From: CAYPZT01 sp964415435
GTDB taxonomy: Bacteria > Patescibacteriota > Microgenomatia > UBA1406 > GWC2-37-13
Reading direction: 5' to 3'
Length of the DNA stretch: 13,352 nucleotides
NCBI GenBank assembly: GCA_964415435.1
Contig: CAYPZT010000030.1
Coordinates: forward strand, 1 to 13,352
Every line of letters starts with the position of its first letter. Position 1 is the first letter of the stretch. This document shows positions 1-4,442 of the stretch, piece by piece. The notes beneath the pieces were generated by a model. The model worked only from the letters and a program-made list of their open reading frames with translations, had not been told where the DNA came from and made no database searches. The position numbers and the translations under genes were made by a program.

Positions 1-193
1 CTTTGGATTTTGACTGCTTGCACACTGGGTAGAACCAGGTACCATTCGGCACCTGATGAGAGCTAAACGTATATTGTTAATAATTTCACCAAAATATATC
101 TTCGCACGTCACTTCCCCGCCCTCTCATATTTTTATATCCATCGTGCAGGCAGTACAAACGTTCAAAGCAAAAAATCTAAGTAAAGGAGGAAA
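1..193. other. Unassigned left edge with a small hairpin
   Basis: I see no convincing gene here. A frame open from base 1 to a TAA at 64-66 gives only 21 residues of no recognisable character, so it could be a cut-off C-terminus or chance. A stem-loop lies at 36-55: CAGGTACC pairs with GGCACCTG around an ATTC loop, with one A-C mismatch. From 71 the sequence is AT-rich and holds a near-palindrome that recurs at the far side of the small-gene cluster. No clear promoter can be fixed: TTGTTA at 74-79 could be a -35 box, but the matching -10 (TATCTT, 97-102) is poor. Confidence 0.4.
71..90. repeat. Left copy of an imperfect 20-bp flanking repeat
   Basis: This 20-base segment matches 3889-3908 at 17 of 20 positions. 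Its core ATTGTTAATAAT (73-84) is one base from the perfect palindrome ATTGTTAACAAT found in the other copy. The two copies lie just outside the small-gene cluster on either side. They could be an operator pair, the ends of an inserted segment, or chance similarity in AT-rich DNA. No integrase gene is visible in the window. Confidence 0.4.
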
Positions 194-292
194 GTGAAAA
201 AGAAGATAGAAGATTTTTATGTCGATTACATCGGCATAGTCATTGCGGTAGGCACCATAGCCTTTTTCGTATGGTACTTCGCGCACCAATAA
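194..292 (+). CDS. 32-residue single-pass membrane microprotein
   Basis: This very short gene starts at GTG, preceded by AAAGGAGG at 183-190; the 3-base spacing is short. It ends in TAA at 290-292. The product has a basic and acidic N-terminus (MKKKIEDFYVDY), one hydrophobic helix (about residues 13-30, GIVIAVGTIAFFVWYF) and almost no tail. Family unknown. It is the first of a run of small same-strand genes. The ribosome site of the next gene (AAGGAG, 291-296) overlaps its stop codon, which suggests translational coupling. Function cannot be inferred beyond a small membrane peptide that may act as a partner or regulator subunit. The strong Shine-Dalgarno and tight packing are the main evidence that it is real. 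Confidence 0.6.
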   Translation: MKKKIEDFYVDYIGIVIAVGTIAFFVWYFAHQ

Positions 293-301
293 GGAGACAC
301 G

Positions 302-577
302 GTGAAAAGGAGACAAATTCCTGATTGGGAGCCAGTTTTATTTTGGATTTCCATCACTGCAGTCGTGGGCACTCTTGTCTGGATGTTAGTCATTCCAGAA
401 ACAGTTCCAACGCTCGTTTGGGAATTCATGAAATCAGCCTGGATTAGGTTGATATTCGGAGCCCTAGGCATTTTGGTGGGATACCGCCGAAATGGAGTCG
501 TAGGGTTCTTTATCCTGATAATGGGCTTTGGTCTTGCAACAAACGGACTAATGACCATATTAGGATTTCGGTACTAG
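302..577 (+). CDS. 91-residue integral membrane protein, unknown family
   Basis: The GTG start is placed by AAGGAG at 291-296, five bases upstream; the stop is TAG at 575-577. The product begins with a basic stretch (MKRRQIPDWEP). It has two or three hydrophobic segments, at about residues 12-31, 44-61 and 65-85, separated by short loops with Arg pairs (GYRRNG). No motif ties it to a known family. It lies 9 bases after the 32-residue gene, and the downstream Shine-Dalgarno (AGGAGG, 576-581) overlaps its own stop codon, so the three genes look translationally coupled. Holin-like size and topology are possible but unsupported by any specific signature. Confidence 0.7.
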   Translation: MKRRQIPDWEPVLFWISITAVVGTLVWMLVIPETVPTLVWEFMKSAWIRLIFGALGILVGYRRNGVVGFFILIMGFGLATNGLMTILGFRY

Positions 578-585
578 GAGGAGAA

Positions 586-741
586 ATGAAAGTTCTCAAT
601 ATCGTAGTGGGCATTCTGATCGCGGTCACGCTGATTGCAGGTTTTATTAATGCAAGACAGCATGTTGCCCAAATGAAGGCACAAGGTGCACCGGGGATCA
701 TCTTTCCCACACCTAACATGGAACTCTACCGCAACCGGTAG
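586..741 (+). CDS. 51-residue signal-anchor microprotein
   Basis: ATG at 586 follows AGGAGG (576-581) by four bases; the stop is TAG at 739-741. The protein has one N-terminal hydrophobic helix (about residues 4-21, LNIVVGILIAVTLIAGFI). A short polar tail containing Gln, Lys and Arg follows, with a Pro-rich stretch (GAPGIIFPTPN). Unknown family. The topology fits a signal anchor with a 30-residue tail, or a cleaved secreted peptide. A 67-base spacer follows that begins with the repeated 18-base motif. Confidence 0.6.
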   Translation: MKVLNIVVGILIAVTLIAGFINARQHVAQMKAQGAPGIIFPTPNMELYRNR

Positions 742-744
742 ACA

Positions 745-762
745 ACAACTGAATAGAGAGGA
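745..762 (+). repeat. Spacer motif copy 1 (ACAACTGAATAGAGAGGA)
   Basis: This 18-base sequence is repeated without a mismatch at 1594-1611. It begins three bases after the TAG of the upstream gene and ends 46 bases before the ATG at 809. The weakly matching downstream parts and near-equal spacer lengths (67 and 66 bases) suggest the whole spacer was duplicated. Confidence 0.7.
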
Positions 763-808
763 TAAGATCGGACGGAAACAACAGGGTAGGAGTTCAAGGA
801 GGTATGTC

Positions 809-1273
809 ATGTACACGTTTCGAGGTCTTGTGGAGCTAGTGGTTCACCTGTTTGCGGCTCTGTTGTTCGGCTTGGCCCTCATCATGGGGTGTCTGGAATG
901 GATTTGGAAGCACCTGATCGTAGGGGCTTTCTTTGTCGCCGAGATCGCAGTGACAGTTTTTTTCGTGTTGCCGCAGATCGAACATGGTCCGGAAGCGTTT
1001 TTGGCCCCCGCCGTCGTCGCCATCATCTTCGGCTTTCTTTTTTGGAGCCAAGATGATAGCTTTGTTCCCAATTTCGGGGGACTCATGCTTTTGGTCATCG
1101 GCTGGATCGTTGCACTACTAGCGTTGAGCGACTTACTGGAACTCCAAATGGAGTTCTGGTATTGGCCCGCGTTCATCATAACGTGGTTCCTCGCTCTTAC
1201 AGTGTGTATCCTAATGGGCAATTTCGTCCGCGAGAAAAAAATAAGTAAGAATTCAGAAGGAGAAAGAAGATGA
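809..1273 (+). CDS. 154-residue multi-pass membrane protein, unknown family
   Basis: I place the start at ATG 809, after AAGGAGG (797-802 region) at about six bases. The frame is open upstream to 686, but that part overlaps the 51-residue gene and lacks a ribosome site. The product has about five hydrophobic segments (residues 8-28, 34-54, 63-80, 91-110 and 119-139) with few charges between them. It ends in a highly charged tail (REKKISKNSEGERR). It contains many Trp and Phe residues but no recognisable family motif. Its TGA stop overlaps the next ATG (ATGA, 1270-1273), so the two proteins are probably made together and may interact. Largest member of the cluster. Confidence 0.75.
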   Translation: MYTFRGLVELVVHLFAALLFGLALIMGCLEWIWKHLIVGAFFVAEIAVTVFFVLPQIEHGPEAFLAPAVVAIIFGFLFWSQDDSFVPNFGGLMLLVIGWIVALLALSDLLELQMEFWYWPAFIITWFLALTVCILMGNFVREKKISKNSEGERR

Positions 1274-1590
1274 ATCTCATTACTATGGTTCTTGTCATTG
1301 TTGGAGTGGCTCTGGCAAATTTTGTCATTGGCTACTTCCTCATGAAACGTCCCTCACAAGGCGTTTTGGCTGAATATTTGTACGAAGCGGAAAAAGTGCA
1401 AGCGCCTCACATCATGTATGTCGGAAATATCGGAGGGCTTGTTTTTTTCGTCAGTTGGGAACGTTTCCAACGACACATCCGCGTCGTGATTTGGCCGCTT
1501 GGATGGGTGGTGCCCGTTTGGTTTGCGGTGTTTTTGATCGCAATCACGGTCTGCGCTACCATCTGGTGGGTATTTTTCCGGAAGGGGTGA
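1270..1590 (+). CDS. 106-residue two-span membrane protein, unknown family
   Basis: It starts at the ATGA overlap with the preceding gene, with AGAAGGAG (1255-1262) about seven bases upstream, and ends in TGA at 1588-1590. An N-terminal hydrophobic helix spans about residues 3-23. A polar middle (residues 25-55, MKRPSQGVLAEYLYEAEKVQ) follows. The C-terminus is strongly hydrophobic and Trp-rich (about 72-103) and ends in FFRKG. No family is recognised. Overlap with the multi-pass protein upstream supports a shared membrane complex, which is inference only. A 66-base spacer with the second copy of the 18-base motif follows. Confidence 0.75.
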   Translation: MNLITMVLVIVGVALANFVIGYFLMKRPSQGVLAEYLYEAEKVQAPHIMYVGNIGGLVFFVSWERFQRHIRVVIWPLGWVVPVWFAVFLIAITVCATIWWVFFRKG

Positions 1591-1593
1591 AGT

Positions 1594-1611
1594 ACAACTG
1601 AATAGAGAGGA
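1594..1611 (+). repeat. Spacer motif copy 2 (ACAACTGAATAGAGAGGA)
   Basis: Exact copy of 745-762, again starting three bases after a stop codon (TGA 1588-1590) and ending 45 bases before the next chosen start (ATG 1657). The longer string GAAGTACAAC(T/C)GAATA is shared with 2202-2217, which looks like a diverged third copy. Confidence 0.7.
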
Positions 1612-1656
1612 ATGTCGTACGATCGAAAAAACACCATAAGACGAAAAGGAAAAATC

Positions 1657-1956
1657 ATGAAAACCTTTACCCAGGAAGAGCTCACCCTCATCGGAATCGC
1701 CGCAGCGGTCGTCGTCGCATTGGTCGTAGGACTGATTATCGCGTTGAGTCGGCGTCGTCGGGAAAGTTTGAAAGAAGGATGGTACATCGTACCAATCATT
1801 GAGGAAGTAAATAACTATTACTTGGACTACAAACATGCATGGTACGTTGGGGGCAAACAACCTTCTGTGGGAATCTACCAAGCCTCCCGACGATGGGATG
1901 GGCACGCGTGGATAGAACCCACGTGGGAGAAAATAATTCGCCCAGAAGAAGACTAG
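1657..1956 (+). CDS. 99-residue single-span protein with cytoplasmic-type C-domain
   Basis: I choose ATG 1657 over the in-frame ATG 1612. AAAAGGA (1644-1650) is six bases before 1657, while 1612 has only one base after a weak GAGAGG. The product has a short acidic start (MKTFTQEELT) and one hydrophobic helix (about residues 11-31, rich in Ala and Val). A stop-transfer Arg run (SRRRRES) follows, then a 60-residue polar domain with many Tyr and Trp residues, ending EKIIRPEED. No family recognised. The Arg-rich flank predicts that the C-terminal domain faces the cytoplasm. A long reverse-strand open frame covers this region but lacks a ribosome site. Confidence 0.7.
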   Translation: MKTFTQEELTLIGIAAAVVVALVVGLIIALSRRRRESLKEGWYIVPIIEEVNNYYLDYKHAWYVGGKQPSVGIYQASRRWDGHAWIEPTWEKIIRPEED

Positions 1957-1963
1957 TAAATGA

Positions 1964-1998
1964 GGAAGCAATTGCTTTCATAGGGTTGCTTTCTTTTT
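1964..1998 (+). terminator. Weak intrinsic terminator or attenuator
   Basis: GGAAGCAA (1964-1971) can pair with TTGCTTTC (1986-1993; 8 pairs, one G-T) over a 14-base loop, followed by TTTTT (1994-1998). The stem is AT-rich, so it may be only a partial terminator that tunes expression of the distal part of the cluster. Confidence 0.35.
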
Positions 1999-2018
1999 AA
2001 TTCAAAGAGGAGTAAGAA

Positions 2019-2186
2019 ATGAGACCGAAAGGATATTATGGAGCCCAGCTGAAATCAGATGGAAGTGATCTCCTCGTTAAGTTGGAGACAATACGGTTTC
2101 TCGGAGAGAATGAGAATCGTGCCAAGCTGCAGTTGCTCGCGGGAGAAACACTCGTTTTTTGGGACGGCGTCGACTGGACGTTGTAA
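2019..2186 (+). CDS. 55-residue small soluble protein, unknown
   Basis: ATG 2019 follows AAAGAGGAG (2005-2013) by about five bases; the stop is TAA at 2184-2186. The product is polar and looks rich in beta strands: MRPKGYYGAQLKSDG, then alternating hydrophobic residues (LLVKLETIRFL) and a final LVFWDGVDWTL. It has no membrane helix, unlike most neighbours. Family unknown. A different forward frame over the same bases is longer, but it starts inside and has no ribosome site. Together with the 58-residue protein at 2658-2834 it is one of two soluble members of the cluster. Confidence 0.6.
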   Translation: MRPKGYYGAQLKSDGSDLLVKLETIRFLGENENRAKLQLLAGETLVFWDGVDWTL

Positions 2187-2201
2187 TACCTCCCGAGAGT
2201 G

Positions 2202-2217
2202 GAAGTACAACCGAATA
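2202..2217 (+). repeat. Diverged third copy of spacer motif
   Basis: GAAGTACAACCGAATA differs by one base (C for T) from the segment around copy 2 at 1589-1604. It lies in the 142-base spacer before the gene at 2329. Here it starts 15 bases after the stop codon, so the fixed offset is not kept. Confidence 0.45.
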
Positions 2218-2328
2218 AGCACGGCCTTTTCACATACAGTGGGAGCACCTTGGGTGACTCGCACTTAATCAATGTGAAGAGTAATCAACAGATAAACGAG
2301 CAAGAGTTCAGAGGGAAGAGGTTGAATC

Positions 2329-2661
2329 ATGAGTGAAATAATTGCAGTTATCGTGGCAATTCTCGGCTTTGCCGCAATGTTCGCGTTGGGAAGGATTTTC
2401 GTCTCCCAGCTGCGAAAAATAAAACGGCTTAATGCTGAGCGAAAAAGCGCGGAATATCAGGTCCAAATGAGCCGGAAAATGGCCGAATTTTCGCGTCATA
2501 TCAATACACTTAAACCCGGCGAATCATATACGTGGCCCAGCATAGAAGAAGGAGAAAAGTTTTGGCGCCGATGGCTCAATCGCCCTCTCGTTAAGAGTGA
2601 AAGAAGTTCTTTTTCGACATCAGTGTCGGACGAGGGACTCACTGTTACGAGGGATCAATGA
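2329..2661 (+). CDS. 110-residue single-span protein with amphipathic tail
   Basis: ATG 2329 is preceded by AGAGGGAAGAGG, with GAAGAGG about seven bases away. The stop TGA at 2659-2661 overlaps the next ATG (ATGA, 2658-2661). The N-terminal membrane helix (about residues 3-25, IIAVIVAILGFAAMFALGRIFV) is followed by a basic helical stretch (residues 28-58, with many Lys and Arg). A polar domain with FWRRWLNRP and a Ser-rich end (SSFSTSVSDEG) follows. The pattern fits a membrane anchor with a cytoplasmic helical domain. No family recognised. Confidence 0.7.
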   Translation: MSEIIAVIVAILGFAAMFALGRIFVSQLRKIKRLNAERKSAEYQVQMSRKMAEFSRHINTLKPGESYTWPSIEEGEKFWRRWLNRPLVKSERSSFSTSVSDEGLTVTRDQ

Positions 2662-2834
2662 AAGTCATAAAGAATGAACAGGAAATGATGCGCGAAGCTG
2701 CAAAACTCAAAGTCGGCCAGTTTATCTTGGTCGACCCGGAGCTCCCCGTGGGTCTCCGCATCGCGGAACTCGAGGGTGAGTTTACCTTTTGCACCGGATC
2801 AGACGGTTCAATGCGGGTAACGCGTATCAAATAG
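2658..2834 (+). CDS. 58-residue small soluble protein, unknown
   Basis: It starts at the ATGA overlap with the preceding gene, with GAGGG (2650-2653 region) a few bases upstream, and ends in TAG at 2832-2834. The product begins with a charged helix (MKVIKNEQEMMREAAKLK). A compact, probably beta-rich part (VGQFILVDPELPVGLRIAELEG) follows, with a single Cys near FTFCTG. No membrane segment. Unknown family. Overlapping translation with the anchored protein at 2329 suggests a partner relation (inference). Confidence 0.6.
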   Translation: MKVIKNEQEMMREAAKLKVGQFILVDPELPVGLRIAELEGEFTFCTGSDGSMRVTRIK

Positions 2835-2845
2835 AGGAGTGTAAT

Positions 2846-3061
2846 ATGTTTGTCCCAGAGCATCTTGTGCACGTATTTACGTTAGGACTCTTGCTCACAA
2901 TGCTGGGCATGTTGACTTTTCTGTTTCTTTTCGGCGAAGCGATCGAGAAAGTCGCTGATAAGATTAGCAGGAAACATATGGTAGCAGTCGTTATTTTGGC
3001 TGTCATCATTCTTGAGATTTGGCTAGCAACCAGTCCCGAGACATTCCCGATCAAGTGGTAG
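2846..3061 (+). CDS. 71-residue two-span membrane protein, unknown
   Basis: ATG 2846 follows GAGGAG (2833-2838) by seven bases; an in-frame upstream start at 2789 would overlap the previous gene and lacks a ribosome site. The stop is TAG at 3059-3061. There are two hydrophobic segments, at about residues 7-32 (including LLLTMLGMLTFLFLF) and 47-63 (VAVVILAVIILEIWLA). They are joined by a charged loop (EAIEKVADKISRKH), giving a hairpin topology with both ends outside. No family recognised. Confidence 0.7.
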   Translation: MFVPEHLVHVFTLGLLLTMLGMLTFLFLFGEAIEKVADKISRKHMVAVVILAVIILEIWLATSPETFPIKW

Positions 3062-3072
3062 CAACTGTAAAC

Positions 3073-3099
3073 AAAAAAAGCCCGCCGAGACGCGAGCTT
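3073..3099 (-). terminator. Intrinsic terminator oriented on the minus strand
   Basis: Read on the minus strand, AAGCTCGC (3099-3092) pairs with GCGGGCTT (3085-3078) over a six-base loop, with one U-G wobble, and is followed by a run of seven T (3079-3073). On the plus strand the same place gives a C-A mismatch and no T-run. It would stop transcription coming from the right, such as read-through beyond rpoD or antisense RNA over the distal genes of the cluster. Confidence 0.6.
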
Positions 3100-3125
3100 A
3101 TATGAAGTGTGTTCGAGGAGGAAAA

Positions 3126-3380
3126 GTGAAACCGTTTGGACAAAATGGAAATAAACTCCCGGTTTGGATCGGCGCAATTGTACTTTTGGCGGCAATCGCA
3201 TTGCTCGCGTACCTCCAATCTATCGGAGCTATGCCTGCCCCAACCCTTCCCCCGCCGACTCGTTTGGAGGAAGAGTTCATTAACGAAACGAAAATCGACT
3301 GGAACTACATCGTAGCTTTCGGTCTGATCATCATACTGTTTTTGGCACACAAACTTTACGGAGGTGGTACGAAGAAATGA
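3126..3380 (+). CDS. 84-residue two-span membrane protein, unknown
   Basis: I choose GTG 3126 because GAGGAGG (3115-3121) lies at ideal distance; the in-frame ATG 3102 has no ribosome site. The product has a polar N-terminus (VKPFGQNGNKLP) and a membrane helix (about residues 13-33, WIGAIVLLAAIALLAYL). A Pro-rich acidic loop (residues 38-60, AMPAPTLPPPTRLEEEF) leads to a second helix (about 61-76) and a basic end (YGGGTKK). The TGA stop overlaps the next ATG (ATGA, 3377-3380). The topology predicts a periplasm-facing or cytoplasm-facing loop of about 28 residues. Unknown family. Confidence 0.7.
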   Translation: MKPFGQNGNKLPVWIGAIVLLAAIALLAYLQSIGAMPAPTLPPPTRLEEEFINETKIDWNYIVAFGLIIILFLAHKLYGGGTKK

Positions 3381-3652
3381 GCATTTTCAAGCTTTTCATG
3401 ATCGCCATGTTCGGGATAATGATACTCCCCTCAACGCTGGGATCGAGGCGAGAAGAGATTTGTCATCACTGTCGATTGCTGACAGATAAAAATTGTGATT
3501 TCTGCCACGAACCCACGTGCAGTAATCATGCCGGACCCCGTCAAAGGCAAATCCTCAATCAGAAGGGTGAATTGATTCACGTTTTTGAAAAAAGAGTCTG
3601 TGACTGTCAAAGTTGTCAAGAGGCTGCCAACAAATGGGTCCGGGAGGGCTAG
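3377..3652 (+). CDS. 91-residue signal/anchor protein with Cys/His zinc-finger-like pattern
   Basis: It starts at the ATGA overlap (3377-3380) with GGAGG at 3360-3364, and ends in TAG at 3650-3652. Residues 1-21 form a hydrophobic signal or anchor (FKLFMIAMFGIMIL). A compact metal-ligand pattern follows: C29-x2-C32, C40-x2-C43-x4-C48-x2-H51, then 23 residues and C75-x-C77-x2-C80. The order and the RVCDC near the end resemble FYVE/RING-type crossed-brace or treble-clef zinc fingers, but the spacings are not exact and some FYVE hallmarks are absent. Alternatively the cysteines form disulfides outside the cell if the segment is a true signal peptide. It is the last gene of the cluster, directly before a hairpin-rich non-coding block. 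Confidence 0.7.
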   Translation: MSIFKLFMIAMFGIMILPSTLGSRREEICHHCRLLTDKNCDFCHEPTCSNHAGPRQRQILNQKGELIHVFEKRVCDCQSCQEAANKWVREG

Positions 3653-3656
3653 GAGA

Positions 3657-3686
3657 AGAGAAGGTGGTCGCAAGATCACCTTCTCT
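3657..3686 (+). repeat. 13-bp hairpin closed by GCAA tetraloop
   Basis: The arms 3657-3669 and 3674-3686 pair fully (one G-T wobble) around GCAA, a GNRA tetraloop. It begins five bases after the stop codon of the zinc-finger-like gene. There is no T-run after it, so it is not a standard terminator. A role in 3' end protection or RNA tertiary contact is plausible. Confidence 0.7.
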
Positions 3687-3716
3687 GTCAGGTAGACCTT
3701 TTGGTCTATCGGACAG
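3685..3716 (+). repeat. 14-position hairpin with one mismatch and TTTT loop
   Basis: CTGTC-A-GG-TAGACC pairs with GGTCTA-TC-G-GACAG over a four-T loop; the only unpaired position is an A-G opposition, and there is one G-T wobble. It directly abuts, and shares two bases with, the preceding GCAA hairpin, so the two stems either stack or compete at the junction. Confidence 0.65.
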
Positions 3717-3823
3717 GCACCGTTTACGGTTCCAACTTTTGCACAGGTTTGCGCTCAATTTATTTACGTAGATTCATATCTACACTAGTCTCCTTTCAGA
3801 CTTTAAATAAACTTATATCCGCG

Positions 3824-3882
3824 CTTACCTCATCAAAACACATGGAGTGAATTTGTTCACTTTAGGTGTTTGTTGAGGTAAG
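3824..3882 (+). repeat. 59-base imperfect hairpin
   Basis: The outer arms CTTACCTCA (3824-3832) and TGAGGTAAG (3874-3882) are perfect complements. Inside, CAAAACAC faces GTGTTTG with one bulged A, and the tip is AGTGAA-TTTG-TTCACT (3846-3861). The three nested helices give a long rod. It could be an RNA element or an inverted-repeat DNA site. Confidence 0.7.
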
Positions 3883-3888
3883 TACCAA

Positions 3889-3908
3889 ATATTGTTAACA
3901 ATCTGACC
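3889..3908. repeat. Right copy of flanking repeat with perfect palindrome
   Basis: It matches 71-90 at 17 of 20 positions and contains the perfect 12-base palindrome ATTGTTAACAAT (3891-3902). It sits between the long hairpin and the terminator. A dimeric repressor site or an insertion boundary are both possible. Confidence 0.4.
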
Positions 3909-3946
3909 CTCCGAAGTTCGATAGCCGAACGAAGGAGGGTTTTTTT
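3906..3946 (+). terminator. Strong intrinsic terminator (plus strand)
   Basis: ACCCTCC pairs with GGAGGGT (3934-3940); inside, GTTCG pairs with CGAAC over ATAGC, with a symmetric GAA/GAA internal loop. Six more T (3941-3946) follow. No A-run precedes it, so it works on the plus strand. It ends the transcript of the cluster or block to its left just before the promoter of the gene at 3993. Confidence 0.85.
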
Positions 3947-3958
3947 GTGGCTCCAAAC

Positions 3959-3987
3959 TTGTTTTTGTAACTGCTATAGGTTAAAAT
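3959..3987 (+). promoter_or_regulatory. Promoter for the 3993 gene, leaderless type
   Basis: TTGTTT (3959-3964), a 17-base spacer and TAAAAT (3982-3987) match the sigma-70 layout. The ATG comes five bases after the -10, so transcription should start at or within a base or two of the start codon, giving a leaderless mRNA. Confidence 0.7.
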
Positions 3988-3992
3988 ATCGC

Positions 3993-4442
3993 ATGACTCG
4001 CGAAGCTAACACTAATAAATATTCCGAATATGTAGCAAAATACGCTCACAACACCCCTGAGTGGAAAGCGTCTCAGTTATACGCTTCTTGGATTCCTCGA
4101 TTCAGTCAAAAAGCATACCTTGTGGGATTTATGACTGCGGAGGATTATATCGATACAAATAATCATCATCCATTTAGAGAAGATTTATATGCACAAGCAT
4201 CTGAGACATTTGAACAGCTCAAAAAAGATCAGGCAAAGTTTCGCTCTGGAAGTAAAGCTGAGGCGCTAACTTTTATCAAGAAAGAAGCCCCTGCACTCAT
4301 AAAACAGTTTAAAGAAGGTGGTCTATCTTTAGACAGACTTTCTACATCAATGCTCTATGGAATGGCTGACGCATTGGCGTTTGAGCATTTTTATGGAGAA
4401 CACTTTCCTAAAAAACCGCAAACATGCAATAATTTATTCTAA
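3993..4442 (+). CDS. 149-residue soluble protein, unknown family
   Basis: I start at ATG 3993, directly after the -10 box; the frame is open back to a TTG at 3945, but that lies in the terminator T-run. The product (MTREANTNKYSEYVAKYAH...) is polar and probably mostly helical, with no signal or membrane segment. It has a Trp/Tyr-rich first half (EWKASQLYASWIPRF), the acidic motif TAEDYIDTNNHHPF, and an amphipathic C-terminal half (SLDRLSTSMLYGMADALAFEHFYGEHF). No family recognised. It converges on rpoD and the two coding ends overlap by nine bases (4434-4442), so no terminator fits between them. It has its own good promoter, so it is probably expressed independently. Confidence 0.75.
   Translation: MTREANTNKYSEYVAKYAHNTPEWKASQLYASWIPRFSQKAYLVGFMTAEDYIDTNNHHPFREDLYAQASETFEQLKKDQAKFRSGSKAEALTFIKKEAPALIKQFKEGGLSLDRLSTSMLYGMADALAFEHFYGEHFPKKPQTCNNLF

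Larger units (their letters stand above)
3653..3946 (+). ncRNA. Hairpin-rich non-coding block, possible structured RNA or 3' UTR
   Basis: About 290 bases without a supported gene hold seven stem-loops in a row: 3657-3686, 3685-3716, 3719-3730, 3768-3783 (GTAGAT/ATCTAC), 3787-3802 (AGTCT/AGACT), 3824-3882, and the terminator hairpin 3906-3940. Such dense local pairing ending in an intrinsic terminator fits either a long protective 3' UTR of the small-gene operon or a separate small RNA. A possible start is TTGCAC (3739-3744) with TATTTA 16 bases later, but that -10 is poor. No known RNA family is recognised. Confidence 0.35.

Noticed and set aside
1..66. C-terminal fragment of a gene cut by the window start
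   Set aside because: Only 21 residues are open, without recognisable motif, and the stretch also folds as a hairpin; left as unassigned.
51..70. CTGATGAG near the left edge, resembling a hammerhead ribozyme core
   Set aside because: The required GAAA box and properly placed stems are not present nearby, so an eight-base match is likely chance.
844..1221. Reverse-strand open frame of about 125 codons under the multi-pass protein gene
   Set aside because: Mirror of a hydrophobic plus-strand gene; no initiation signals and no recognisable content.
1612..1656. Upstream ATG at 1612 as the start of the 99-residue protein
   Set aside because: Only one base separates it from a weak GAGAGG, part of the repeated spacer motif, whereas ATG 1657 has AAAAGGA at good spacing.
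1354..1971. Long reverse-strand open frame (about 205 codons) across three cluster genes, with a second one at 1407-1799
   Set aside because: No ribosome site or promoter, low-complexity unlikely protein, and the plus-strand genes beneath have Shine-Dalgarno sites and an ATGA overlap.
194..3652. Prophage or conjugative element label for the small-gene cluster
   Set aside because: No structural, terminase, integrase, relaxase or lysin gene can be recognised; small membrane proteins alone do not support the label.
3653..3946. CRISPR array or integron attC interpretation of the hairpin block
   Set aside because: The hairpins differ in sequence and length, there are no regular repeats and spacers, and no cas or integrase gene is in the window.
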